The translations under genes and the position numbers were made by a program. A stretch of 60,104 nucleotides of DNA from SIG673 sp045638685. Its GTDB lineage: Bacteria; Bacillota; Clostridia; Oscillospirales; CAG-272. Below the pieces are notes generated by a model. That model had not been told where the DNA came from and did no database searches. It saw nothing but the letters and a program-made list of their open reading frames with translations. Shown in pieces: positions 34,748 to 42,468 of the stretch (position 1 is the first letter of the stretch; the number at the start of each line of letters is the position of its first letter). The DNA lies in the NCBI GenBank assembly GCA_045638685.1, contig JAZUBT010000011.1, positions 1 through 60,104 of the forward strand, in the 5' to 3' direction.

Positions 34748-36262
34748 TCAGTCAATCGGCTTCATAGTGGGGAAAAGAAGTACGTCGCGTATAGACGGGC
34801 TGTCGGTGAGAAGCATAACGAGTCTGTCAACTCCGATACCGAGTCCTCCCGTGGGAGGCATACCGTACTCAAGCGCGTTAATAAAGTCCTCGTCAACCTG
34901 TGCGTTGTTGCCGCCCTCGGCGCGTTTTGCCGCTACCTGACGCTCAAACCTTGCCTTCTGATCGATAGGGTCATTAAGCTCGGAGAAGGCGTTACCCATT
35001 TCGCGCGCGCAGATGAAGAACTCAAAGCGCTCGGTGAACATAGGATCGTCCGGCTTACGCTTTGCAAGCGGAGAAATCTCAACCGGATAGTCGTAAATAA
35101 AGGTCGGCTGAACAAGCTTTTCCTCAACGTATCTATCAAAGAATTCCGCAAGGACGTGTCCCTTTGTCGCGTTCTTTTCTACCTCAATGTGGTGATCGGC
35201 GGCGCACTTTCTTGCCGCCTCGTCGTCTGCCCAGTCGTTAAAGTCAACGCCGGAATATTTTTTAACCGACTCCGCCATTGTCATTCTTGCCCAACCGGGT
35301 GCCATATTTATCATTTCGCCCTGATAGGGGATTTCGTAAGTACCGCAAACATTCTTCGTTATCTCGGCATACATACCCTCAACGAGATCCATCATACCGT
35401 GAAAATCGGTATAAGCCTGATACATTTCAATCGAGGTAAACTCGGGGTTGTGCTTTGTATCCATTCCCTCGTTTCTGAATATACGCCCCACCTCGTAAAC
35501 CTTACTGAAGCCTCCTACGATAAGACGCTTAAGGTAAAGCTCTGTTTCAATTCTAAGGTACATATCAAGATCAAGCGTGTTGTGATGAGTTATGAAAGGA
35601 CGTGCCGATGCGCCTATTTCAAGCGTATGGAGAACAGGGGTATCAACCTCAAGGAAGCCCTGTCTATCAAGATAGTCGCGCAGTCCCTTTATAATCTGCG
35701 ATCTCTTTATAAACGTATCCTTTACGTCGGGATTCATTATGAGATCAACGTATCTCTGGCGATAACGCATATCGGTATTGGTAAGACCGTGGAACTTTTC
35801 GGGAAGTGGGCGCAGAGATTTCGAAAGAAGCTTAATCTCGTGGGCGTGTACCGAAATTTCACCCATTTTGGTACGGAACACAAAGCCCGAAATACCGACT
35901 ATGTCTCCTATATCCCATTTCTTGAAATCCGCATATACGTCCTCTCCGACGTCGTCGCGCTTTACATAGCACTGTATTCTTCCGCTGCCGTCCTGAATGT
36001 CGGTAAAGCTTGCCTTACCCATAATTCTGCGGCTCATTATACGTCCCGCAATATTAACCTTATATTCGGGAAGCGCTTCCTCGCCCTCGTGCTCGGCTTC
36101 AATAGCCGTGAACCTTTCTTTTATCTCCGCGCTTTCCGCCGTTACGTCGTACTTCGTTACGGCATACGGGTTGTTTCCCTCATTCTGAAGCTCTGTGAGC
36201 TTGTCGCGACGGATTTTTAAGAGCTCGTGAAGCTCCTCTTCGTTTTCAAAAATTTCTTCCAT
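34748..36262 (-). CDS. lysS: Lysine--tRNA ligase (class II)
   Basis: Charges tRNA-Lys. 504 residues, the normal length. N-terminal OB fold (YKVNIAGRIMSRRIMGKASFTDIQD), motif 2 FSKVYEVGRIFRNEGMDTKHNPEFTSIE region and motif 3 GLGIGVDRLVMLLTDSPSIRDVLLFP. I place the start at the ATG at 36262: GGAG lies upstream, while the ATG at 36274 would use that very site. The ribosome site follows a small GCCG-CGGC hairpin, matching the initiation context of dnaJ and the two leader RNAs. Lies 69 bp after greA and is probably co-transcribed with it. Confidence 0.97.
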   Translation of the reverse strand: MEEIFENEEELHELLKIRRDKLTELQNEGNNPYAVTKYDVTAESAEIKERFTAIEAEHEGEEALPEYKVNIAGRIMSRRIMGKASFTDIQDGSGRIQCYVKRDDVGEDVYADFKKWDIGDIVGISGFVFRTKMGEISVHAHEIKLLSKSLRPLPEKFHGLTNTDMRYRQRYVDLIMNPDVKDTFIKRSQIIKGLRDYLDRQGFLEVDTPVLHTLEIGASARPFITHHNTLDLDMYLRIETELYLKRLIVGGFSKVYEVGRIFRNEGMDTKHNPEFTSIEMYQAYTDFHGMMDLVEGMYAEITKNVCGTYEIPYQGEMINMAPGWARMTMAESVKKYSGVDFNDWADDEAARKCAADHHIEVEKNATKGHVLAEFFDRYVEEKLVQPTFIYDYPVEISPLAKRKPDDPMFTERFEFFICAREMGNAFSELNDPIDQKARFERQVAAKRAEGGNNAQVDEDFINALEYGMPPTGGLGIGVDRLVMLLTDSPSIRDVLLFPTMKPID

Positions 36263-36331
36263 TATAATCTCCATTGCCGTCTTTCGGCTTTGTTTTTGTC
36301 GTATTTTTACCTTAAAAAGAATAGCTACGGC

Positions 36332-36808
36332 TTACGCCTTGGTTATTTCAAGTATCACGAAATTTACAGCGCCCTTCGGTGTAACGGCGGTTACCGTGTC
36401 TCCCACCGTGTGGTTCATAAGAGCCATTCCGATAGGGGAAAGGTCGGAAATACGGTGCGCGAAGGGATCGGTTTCGGTAGGGCCTACGATATTGTAAACA
36501 GTCTCCTTACCGGTTTCCTCGTTCTTAACCTTGACGGCCTTTCCAAGGGTAACTCTGTTGCTGTTTGCGGTGTTCTCGTCTATAACAACGACGTGCTTAA
36601 GCATTTCCTCAAGCTCTAAGATACGGTGCTCGTTCTTTGCCTGAGACTCTCTTGCCTCGTCGTATTCACTGTTTTCGGAAAGGTCTCCGAATCCTCTTGC
36701 AATTTTTATCGCTTCTTTTATCTCATTACGGATTTTGCCTTTTCTTTCGGCAAGCTCATCCTCTAAGTTTTTAAGTCCTTCTTGTGTTACTGTAATCTGT
36801 TTTGCCAT
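36332..36808 (-). CDS. greA: Transcription elongation factor GreA
   Basis: 158 residues. Rescues backtracked RNA polymerase by stimulating transcript cleavage. N-terminal coiled coil with the acidic tip (LAERKGKIRNEIKEAIKIARGFGDLSENSEYDEA) and C-terminal FKBP-like domain (ISDLSPIGMALMNHTVGDTVTAVTPKG). GAAAGGAAA precedes the ATG. The greA-lysS pair is common in Bacillota. Confidence 0.97.
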   Translation of the reverse strand: MAKQITVTQEGLKNLEDELAERKGKIRNEIKEAIKIARGFGDLSENSEYDEARESQAKNEHRILELEEMLKHVVVIDENTANSNRVTLGKAVKVKNEETGKETVYNIVGPTETDPFAHRISDLSPIGMALMNHTVGDTVTAVTPKGAVNFVILEITKA

Positions 36809-36850
36809 TGTATTTCTTTCCTTTCGGTATTAGTTACTTTTTTATTACAA

Positions 36851-36886
36851 AATCAAATGCTCTCGCCGCTGTAACGAAAGCATTTG
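36851..36886 (-). terminator. Probable terminator of the CdaR-like gene
   Basis: AAATGCTTTCG with CGAGAGCATTT stem on the minus strand (one mismatch), followed by GATTTTG; the T-run is weak. Confidence 0.5.
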
Positions 36887-36893
36887 TCTCTTC

Positions 36894-37979
36894 TCAGAAT
36901 TTAACGGGCTTAGACGTAAGGTAACGCTTTACCATAAGGGCTACCTTGAAGGTTATGGCATCCTCAAACTCGCGAAGATCAAGCCCCGTCATTTTGCGGA
37001 TTTTCTCAAGTCTGTAAACGAGAGTATTTCTGTGAACGAACAGCTTTCTTGACGTTTCGGAAACGTTTAAGTTGTTCTCAAAAAACGCTTGAATGGTTGT
37101 AAGCGCCTCTCTGTCAAGGGAATCCATCGGGCCTTTCTTAAAGACCTCCTGAAGGAACATCTCACAGAGCGTGTTCGGGAGCTGGTAAATAAGTCTGCCG
37201 ATACCGAGGTTTTCATAGCTTATTATGTTCTTGTCTGTATCAAATACCTTTCCGACCTCTATGGCGACCTGCGCTTCCTTGTAGGAACGGGCAAGATCCT
37301 TTATGTTTACGACTATGGTTCCAATACCTATTGAAACCTTGGCAAAAAATTCTGCACCGAGGGTATCGGATATGTTCTTTGCTATTTTTTCAGCGTCCTT
37401 TGCTTCAGAGCCGAGCTTCATCTCTTTAACGAGAACTATGTCCTGCTCCCCGATGCTAATAACGTAATCCTTGTTTTTGTCGGGATAGAGATTCTGTACC
37501 ATATCAAAGGGAATGATGTCCGACTTACCCTGGAACTTTATGAGGAATACAACTCTTTCAACGTCCGAGGCAAAGTGAAGCTCCTTTGACTTGATGTATA
37601 TATCACTTGGGAGAATATTGTCGAGTATAATATTTTTAATAAATGAAGCCTTGTCGTATTTTTCGTCATAAAGACTTTTTATGTTTCCGAGAGAAACCGC
37701 GAGGACGGTAGCAAGCTTTTCAGCCATCTTGTCCTCTCCCTCAACAAACACTATATTTTCTGCCTTTGCCGAATTACCGATAGCCTTATAGGTGTACCCA
37801 CCCGAAACCACCGACTCGGTTGAGTATGCGATTTCGTCGCGTACTCCCGGCTTTGTTTCTCCTATTTTTACAAGCTCGTTACAGGATATGACAACGCCGT
37901 TTTCGTCTATAACTCCGATTATCCTGTCAACCGCGTCTTTCATTTGGTGGATAACCCCTTGGAACAATCTGTTGGACAT
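36894..37979 (-). CDS. CdaR/PucR family transcriptional regulator
   Basis: 361 residues. The N-terminal sugar-diacid-recognition-like domain (QMKDAVDRIIGVIDENGVVISCNELVKIGE) is followed by a middle GGDEF-like region and a C-terminal PucR helix-turn-helix: LNVSETSRKLFVHRNTLVYRLEKIRKMTGLD (about 305-337). Family members sense sugar acids or purine metabolites and control nearby catabolic genes; no such gene is adjacent, so the target is unknown. The ATG at 37979 has AAAGGAG; the upstream ATG at 38003 has no site. Single gene. Confidence 0.88.
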   Translation of the reverse strand: MSNRLFQGVIHQMKDAVDRIIGVIDENGVVISCNELVKIGETKPGVRDEIAYSTESVVSGGYTYKAIGNSAKAENIVFVEGEDKMAEKLATVLAVSLGNIKSLYDEKYDKASFIKNIILDNILPSDIYIKSKELHFASDVERVVFLIKFQGKSDIIPFDMVQNLYPDKNKDYVISIGEQDIVLVKEMKLGSEAKDAEKIAKNISDTLGAEFFAKVSIGIGTIVVNIKDLARSYKEAQVAIEVGKVFDTDKNIISYENLGIGRLIYQLPNTLCEMFLQEVFKKGPMDSLDREALTTIQAFFENNLNVSETSRKLFVHRNTLVYRLEKIRKMTGLDLREFEDAITFKVALMVKRYLTSKPVKF

Positions 37980-38197
37980 ATATAGGCTCCTTTCGACTAC
38001 CATTAAATTTATACTTCATTAATATTGTAAATTATATATACCATTCTACACTATTTTTTGTTGTTTTTCAATAGGTTTTCGAAAAAATAAATAAAATTTT
38101 TCGTAATATTTTGTAAAGTTTGTATATATTTAGTAGTAAAATACCTTCCGCTTTAACTTTCAAAGCAGAAAAAACAAAAATATTGTCAAATTCTGCC

Positions 38198-39109
38198 TTA
38201 TTCCTTTACAAAAGCAAAGGCATTCCAGTCGTTTTTATCGAGCTTGCTAAGAATCTTAAAGCCTTTATCTGTCAAAACCTCATAAACCTGCTCTGCCTGA
38301 GTCTCGATTATTCCCGAGACGATAAGTATTCCGCCCTTTTTAATATAGTCTCCGACGTTTTCTGCCATTCTTATAATTATATCGGCAACAATATTAGCGC
38401 TCACGAAATCATATTTTCCGCTTGCTGCCCTTATAAGATCGGACTGACGGCACACGACGTTCATAGCCCCGTTTGCAAGACAGTTTTCCCTCGCCGCCTT
38501 AACCGCATTCGGATCAATATCAAGCGCCTCTACCTCTTTTGCGCCAAGCTTTGAAGCAAGAACGGCAAGAATACCGCTTCCCGTTCCGACGTCAAGCACG
38601 CGGCTGTTCTTAGGCATATATTTTTCAATAAGCTCTGCGCAGAGAGCCGTGGTTTCGTGTGTACCCGTACCAAACGCCATTCCGGGATCTATTTTTACTA
38701 TAACGTCGGTCTCCTTTGCCTCGTAGTCCTCCCACATAGGTACGATTACGATATTTTGACCGATATGAAGCGGCTTGTAGTATTTTTTCCAGCATTCCGC
38801 CCAGTCGTCCTCTTTAAGACCTACCGTTTCAAAGCATACCTTAATCTTAAGTCCCTCAAACTTACTTTTAAGAGAGGAAAGAATTTCAGGAACGTTTTTA
38901 TCCTCGGAAAGATAAACTGAGACCGCAGCGCGACTTTTGTCTTTTTTTATTATCTCCTCGTCAAGAAGCTCACCGTATATAGCGTTAAGCCCCTCGGTTA
39001 CGTCGCTGTAATCCTCTATCATAAGTCCGTTGTCAACCATGCTCATAACCGCACTTACCGTGTCAAGGTCATTTATATCGCAGCTTACTCTTAACTGTGT
39101 CCAGTTCAT
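38198..39109 (-). CDS. prmA: Ribosomal protein L11 methyltransferase
   Basis: 303 residues. Trimethylates ribosomal protein L11 using SAM. The C-terminal Rossmann domain has VLDVGTGSGILAVLASKLGA (motif I), EALDIDPNAVKAARENC and FVSANIVADIIIRMAE (the catalytic N-I-V-A). The N-terminal substrate-recognition domain starts WTQLRVSCDINDLDTVSAVM. AAAGGA precedes the ATG. Its position downstream of dnaJ is the usual Bacillota order. Confidence 0.95.
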   Translation of the reverse strand: MNWTQLRVSCDINDLDTVSAVMSMVDNGLMIEDYSDVTEGLNAIYGELLDEEIIKKDKSRAAVSVYLSEDKNVPEILSSLKSKFEGLKIKVCFETVGLKEDDWAECWKKYYKPLHIGQNIVIVPMWEDYEAKETDVIVKIDPGMAFGTGTHETTALCAELIEKYMPKNSRVLDVGTGSGILAVLASKLGAKEVEALDIDPNAVKAARENCLANGAMNVVCRQSDLIRAASGKYDFVSANIVADIIIRMAENVGDYIKKGGILIVSGIIETQAEQVYEVLTDKGFKILSKLDKNDWNAFAFVKE

Positions 39110-39193
39110 TTTACAATAATCCTTTCGTTTTTAAAACGTGCCCTTCAGTTTATTTTAAAGGAATGTCTTGTTGCTTTTTGTAAAAAGCTTTAA

Positions 39194-40330
39194 TTACTTT
39201 TTCTTAAAAAGCTTTGCTATTTTTTCGGAAAAGCTCTGCTTTTTAACGTAGTTCGTGTTTGCGCAAAGCTCGGAGTAGCGTCGAAGCGCGTCCTTTGCCT
39301 CATTCGAAAGATTTTTCGGTGTTTCCATTACAACGGTAAAGTAAAGATCTCCGTATCTTTCCGTGTTATAAATCACAACGCCCTTGCCCTTAAGACAGAA
39401 CTGCGTTCCCGTCTGCGTTCCCTCGGGAATGGTGTACTTAACCATTCCGGTAAGCGTAGGAACCTCGATTTCCGCTCCGAGCGCAAGGTCAACGTAAGAT
39501 ACCGGCACCTCGCAGAAAAGATTTTGCCCCTCGCGTTCAAACAACTCGTGAGGACGAAGCGAAAGTATAATGTAAAGGTCTCCGTAGCCGCCGCCGTTAA
39601 TTCCCCCATTACCCTGACTGCGCAGACAGATTCTCGCTCCGTCATCAACACCCGCGGGGATATTTACGTCAAGCTTTTTGGTCAGCTTAACGTTACCCGT
39701 TCCGCGACAGTTTGCACAGGCTTTTTTGATTATCTTTCCGCGCCCCTTACAGGTATCGCAGGTCTTTTGCGACTGCATCATACCGAACATAGTTCTCTGA
39801 GTAACCGTTACCGTTCCCGTTCCCTTACAGCGGGAGCAGGTTTCTATATCCGATTCCTTTTCCGCTCCGCGTCCGTTACAGCTATGACACGCCTCAACCC
39901 TATTGTACTTAATGTCCTTCGTGCAACCGAACGCTGCCTCCTCAAAGGATATGGTTAATCTGTACGTTATATCATCTCCGCGACGGGGAGCGTTTCTTCT
40001 TGCAGAGGTGCTTGCACCACCGCCGAAGAAGCTGCCGAAAATATCACCGAAATCAAATCCGCCGAAGCCGGCGCCTCCGCCAAAGCCTCCCGCGGACGGA
40101 TCAAGACCGTCATGTCCGTACTGATCGTATATCTGCTTTTTCTCCGGATCACTGAGCACCGCATATGCCTCGTTGACCTCTTTGAACTTAGCTTCCGCTT
40201 CAGCGTTACCGGGGTTCATGTCGGGGTGATATTTTTTCGCCATCTGACGGTACGCCTTTTTAATCTGCGCGTCATCAGACGATTTATCTACTCCCAAAAC
40301 CTCGTAATAATCTCTTTTTTCCTCTGCCAT
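39194..40330 (-). CDS. dnaJ: Chaperone protein DnaJ
   Basis: 378 residues. J domain with KKYHPDMNPG (HPD triad), Gly/Phe-rich segment (about 75-115), four CxxCxGxG zinc-finger repeats (CHSCNGRG, CSRCKGTG, CDTCKGRG, CANCRGTG) and substrate-binding C-terminus. Stimulates DnaK. The start is the ATG at 40330, directly after GGAATGGAGATTATT; the upstream in-frame ATG at 40342 is within the ribosome site. dnaK and grpE are not upstream in this window, so dnaJ-prmA is split from the classical operon. Confidence 0.97.
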   Translation of the reverse strand: MAEEKRDYYEVLGVDKSSDDAQIKKAYRQMAKKYHPDMNPGNAEAEAKFKEVNEAYAVLSDPEKKQIYDQYGHDGLDPSAGGFGGGAGFGGFDFGDIFGSFFGGGASTSARRNAPRRGDDITYRLTISFEEAAFGCTKDIKYNRVEACHSCNGRGAEKESDIETCSRCKGTGTVTVTQRTMFGMMQSQKTCDTCKGRGKIIKKACANCRGTGNVKLTKKLDVNIPAGVDDGARICLRSQGNGGINGGGYGDLYIILSLRPHELFEREGQNLFCEVPVSYVDLALGAEIEVPTLTGMVKYTIPEGTQTGTQFCLKGKGVVIYNTERYGDLYFTVVMETPKNLSNEAKDALRRYSELCANTNYVKKQSFSEKIAKLFKKK

Positions 40331-40375
40331 AATAATCTCCATTCCGCTGCCACCGAAAATATCGGTTAGCCAGGC
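40331..40375 (-). promoter_or_regulatory. dnaJ initiation region with hairpin and GGAATGGAGATT motif
   Basis: On the minus strand an ACCGA-TATTT-TCGGT hairpin precedes GGCAGCGGAATGGAGATT and the start codon. Eighteen bases match the end of the rnfD leader at 17 positions and that of the MurE-like gene at 17 positions. Confidence 0.5.
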
Positions 40376-40522
40376 CCTTGTTGACTTATAAGTATTAAGC
40401 GTATAAAAAGCTCAGTAATGTCTGGTAAGTATTATTTTACTATATATTATAATTTGAATAAAGCCGTTTTTTGTTAATTTTTTCTGTATTTCACCGCTTT
40501 GTTTTTTGCAAATTATACAAAT

Positions 40523-41134
40523 TCAGTTTACATAAGCCTCTACTCTGTTTATCGTAAATCCCTTTGCGGAAAAATTATCCTCGTATTCCGTATGTAAATT
40601 TTCCGCTTCGTACTCGCTGCCGTGCAGGTCGTAGGTAAGCTTTTCAAGCCGAAACCCTGCCGCCCTAAATGTCTCGACGGAATAGTCGAAAAGCGGTCTG
40701 TTATCCGTTTTGAAGAAAATAGCACCGTCCTCTTTAAGAAGCCTCTTGTATATTTCAAGATATTTCGGAGAGGTAAGCCTGCGTTTTGCATGCTTTGCCT
40801 TCGGCCACGGATCCGAAAAGTTTAAGTAAATACGGTCAACCGAGCCCTCGGCAAAATATTCGGGGAGCGTGTCAGCGTCGCAGTTTAAAAGCTTAACGTT
40901 CGGGCACTCCTCCCTTTTAATTTTCTCTGCCGCGAGCAGTATAACGTCGGACATCTTTTCAACGGCGACGAAGTGAATTTCGGGATATTTTTTTGCAAGC
41001 TGAACCATAAATCCACCCTTACCGCACCCTATCTCAAGCATAAACCCTGTTTTATCGTAAGGCTTTTCGGTTATCATATAGTCAAGGCAGTTATTCATTC
41101 TTGCCTCTCCGTTTTTCTTTTTTCTCATTCTCAT
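40523..41134 (-). CDS. trmB: tRNA (guanine-N7-)-methyltransferase
   Basis: 203 residues. Makes m7G at position 46 of tRNA. SAM motif LEIGCGKGGFMVQLAKKYP, then FVAVEK, and the catalytic NFSDPWPKAKHAKRRLT; late motif FKTDNRPLFDYS. The start is the ATG at 41134 with AAGGAAC upstream; a longer in-frame ATG at 41212 has no site. Single gene. Confidence 0.95.
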   Translation of the reverse strand: MRMRKKKNGEARMNNCLDYMITEKPYDKTGFMLEIGCGKGGFMVQLAKKYPEIHFVAVEKMSDVILLAAEKIKREECPNVKLLNCDADTLPEYFAEGSVDRIYLNFSDPWPKAKHAKRRLTSPKYLEIYKRLLKEDGAIFFKTDNRPLFDYSVETFRAAGFRLEKLTYDLHGSEYEAENLHTEYEDNFSAKGFTINRVEAYVN

Positions 41135-41322
41135 AATATTCAGTTCCTTTTTTATTAGTAAACAGTTCAAATTAATATTATAAATAAAAGTAGTAGAAAA
41201 AACAACTCTCAAAATGTAAATTTTCGTTTTTTTACGTTTAGTGTATATTTAGAGCTTCTTTTTCACATATTATCTATGGGTATTATTAAAGCAAAATTAC
41301 CCATAAGAAAGGAAAGTAACTA

Positions 41323-41535
41323 ATGTTAGATAAGATTTCTCTCGTTTTACTCATTATCGGCGGAATCAACTGGGGAAGTATCGGAATTTTCGGATTTGAT
41401 ATTGTTGGTTGGATTTTCGGCGGTCAGGGTGCTATTATGAGCCGTATCATTTTTACCATAGTAGGTCTTGCAGCACTCTGGTGTCTGTCGCTTCTTTTCC
41501 GTCCTTCGAATGAGGTTTTAAACGACGCAAGCTAA
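41323..41535 (+). CDS. DUF378 family small membrane protein
   Basis: 70 residues with two membrane helices and the DUF378 signature LLIIGGINWGSIGIFGFDIVGWIFGG, then RIIFTIVGLAALWCLSLLF. Widespread in Bacillota; function unknown. AAAGGAAAG precedes the ATG, and a perfect terminator follows, so it is a single gene. Confidence 0.93.
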   Translation: MLDKISLVLLIIGGINWGSIGIFGFDIVGWIFGGQGAIMSRIIFTIVGLAALWCLSLLFRPSNEVLNDAS

Positions 41536-41589
41536 GCGGGGGCACGGGTGCGCTTAATCAAGACAAATTACAACAAACGGCCCGACCAA

Positions 41590-41639
41590 AAATCGGATAC
41601 ACACCGTAAAATTAACGGCGTGTATCCGATTTATTTTTT
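41590..41639 (+). terminator. Terminator of the DUF378 gene
   Basis: AATCGGATACAC (41591-41602) pairs with GTGTATCCGATT (41620-41631), with further inner pairing, then a TTATTTTTTA tail. Confidence 0.9.
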
Positions 41640-41925
41640 ATAGAATATTAGAGCTTAATTCACTATAAATCTCTTTGCTTCCGCCACAGGCGGCGGTACT
41701 CCAATCCTCTGACCTCCGTTTTTTTCTCACAAGTGCCTTGCACTTGCTTGCCCTGTTGCGGTGCCCGAAAAAATCTGCGTGCTTTCGCTTCCCTTGATTT
41801 TTTCGACCGCTGCCACTCGCTCGCCTCCCTGCTTCCGCCACCGGCGGCGGTCGGCTCGCTCCCCCAACGAGCTCCGCTCGTCGGTCTCATAACCCGAATA
41901 CCACAGGCTCATAATCACACCGCAC
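41640..41925. repeat. GC-rich, hairpin-dense intergenic repeat with an inverted tRNA-fMet fragment
   Basis: No convincing gene. It is packed with small palindromes: CCGCCACAGGCGGCGG, CAAGTGCCTTGCACTTG, CCGCCACCGGCGGCGG and ACGAGCTCCGCTCGT. The phrase GCTTCCGCCAC(A/C)GGCGGCGG occurs twice (about 41688 and 41831). At 41876-41896 a 21-bp segment matches the anticodon arm of the neighbouring tRNA-fMet at 20 positions, but on the opposite strand. It looks like a dispersed non-coding element lodged beside the tRNA genes. Confidence 0.55.
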
Positions 41926-41970
41926 AAAAAAGAAAGAACTCGAAACACAAGTCTGTGTTCCGAGTTCTTT
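41926..41970 (-). terminator. Terminator of the tRNA pair
   Basis: Minus strand: AAGAACTCGGAACACA with TGTGTTTCGAGTTCTT, then a T-rich end. It starts directly after the CCA of tRNA-fMet. Confidence 0.88.
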
Positions 41971-42049
41971 TGGTTGCGGGGAGGGGATTTGAACCTCCTG
42001 ACCTCCGGGTTATGAGCCCGACGAGCTAACCAAGCTGCTCCACCCCGCG
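41971..42049 (-). tRNA. Initiator tRNA-fMet (CAT)
   Basis: 79 nt including an encoded CCA. It begins CGCGGGGTGGAGCAG and has anticodon loop CTCATAA on a stem GTCGGG/CCCG with the G-C pairs typical of initiators. C1 faces A72 without pairing, the initiator hallmark. TTCAAAT forms the T loop. Confidence 0.95.
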
Positions 42050-42066
42050 ATATTCAGTTTAGCAAA

Positions 42067-42155
42067 TGGTGCCGGAGACCGGAATCGAACCGGCACGAGG
42101 GGTTAGCTCGCGGGATTTTAAGTCCCGTGCGTCTGCCAATTCCGCCACTCCGGCA
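42067..42155 (-). tRNA. tRNA-Leu (TAA)
   Basis: 89 nt with encoded CCA. Acceptor TGCCGGAG pairs with CTCCGGCA, the anticodon loop is CTTAAAA (TAA), and there is a long variable arm (CGAGCTAACCCCTCG), as expected of class II tRNA-Leu. Co-transcribed with tRNA-fMet, 17 nt upstream of it. Confidence 0.95.
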
Positions 42156-42201
42156 AATCTACTTTTTAAATAGACTGACACTTTCATTTGCCACGTTTTG
42201 T

Positions 42202-42230
42202 ATTATAGCATATATTTTTTGGTTTGTCAA
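42202..42230 (-). promoter_or_regulatory. Sigma-A promoter of tRNA-Leu/tRNA-fMet
   Basis: Minus strand TTGACA (42225-42230) and TATAAT (42202-42207), 17 bp apart, with ATGC before the -10. Confidence 0.87.
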
Positions 42231-42352
42231 TATGTTTTTTGTTTTTTATCCGAAATATTTTTTCCTTCCTCCTTTGCATTAAGTTTAAACAAAAATATGT
42301 ACTGTTAATCATATTTATATTCCATTTCATTAAAAATAATTCCCAAATTCTC

Positions 42353-42381
42353 TTGACTTTTGCTGATATTTGTTCTATAAT
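42353..42381 (+). promoter_or_regulatory. Sigma-A promoter of the second Gfo/Idh/MocA gene
   Basis: TTGACT (42353-42358) and TATAAT (42376-42381), 17 bp apart. The region between this and the divergent tRNA promoter (42231-42352) is AT-rich and holds no gene I can support. Confidence 0.8.
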
Positions 42382-42468
42382 TAGGGTGGCGGTATATTTA
42401 GTATATTATGCCTTAATTCTTTTTTATTTAAAATTTTTATTTGTAAACGCAACGAAAGGAAATGGCTT

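Noticed and set aside
34709..36220. 503-codon open frame on the plus strand
   Set aside because: It is the complement of lysS, which has full family motifs. The antisense frame has no recognisable domain and no ribosome site; codon bias of lysS explains the lack of stops.
41638..42029. Overlapping small frames on both strands around the hairpin-rich element
   Set aside because: They run through palindromes and into the tRNA-fMet gene; repeat sequence, not coding.
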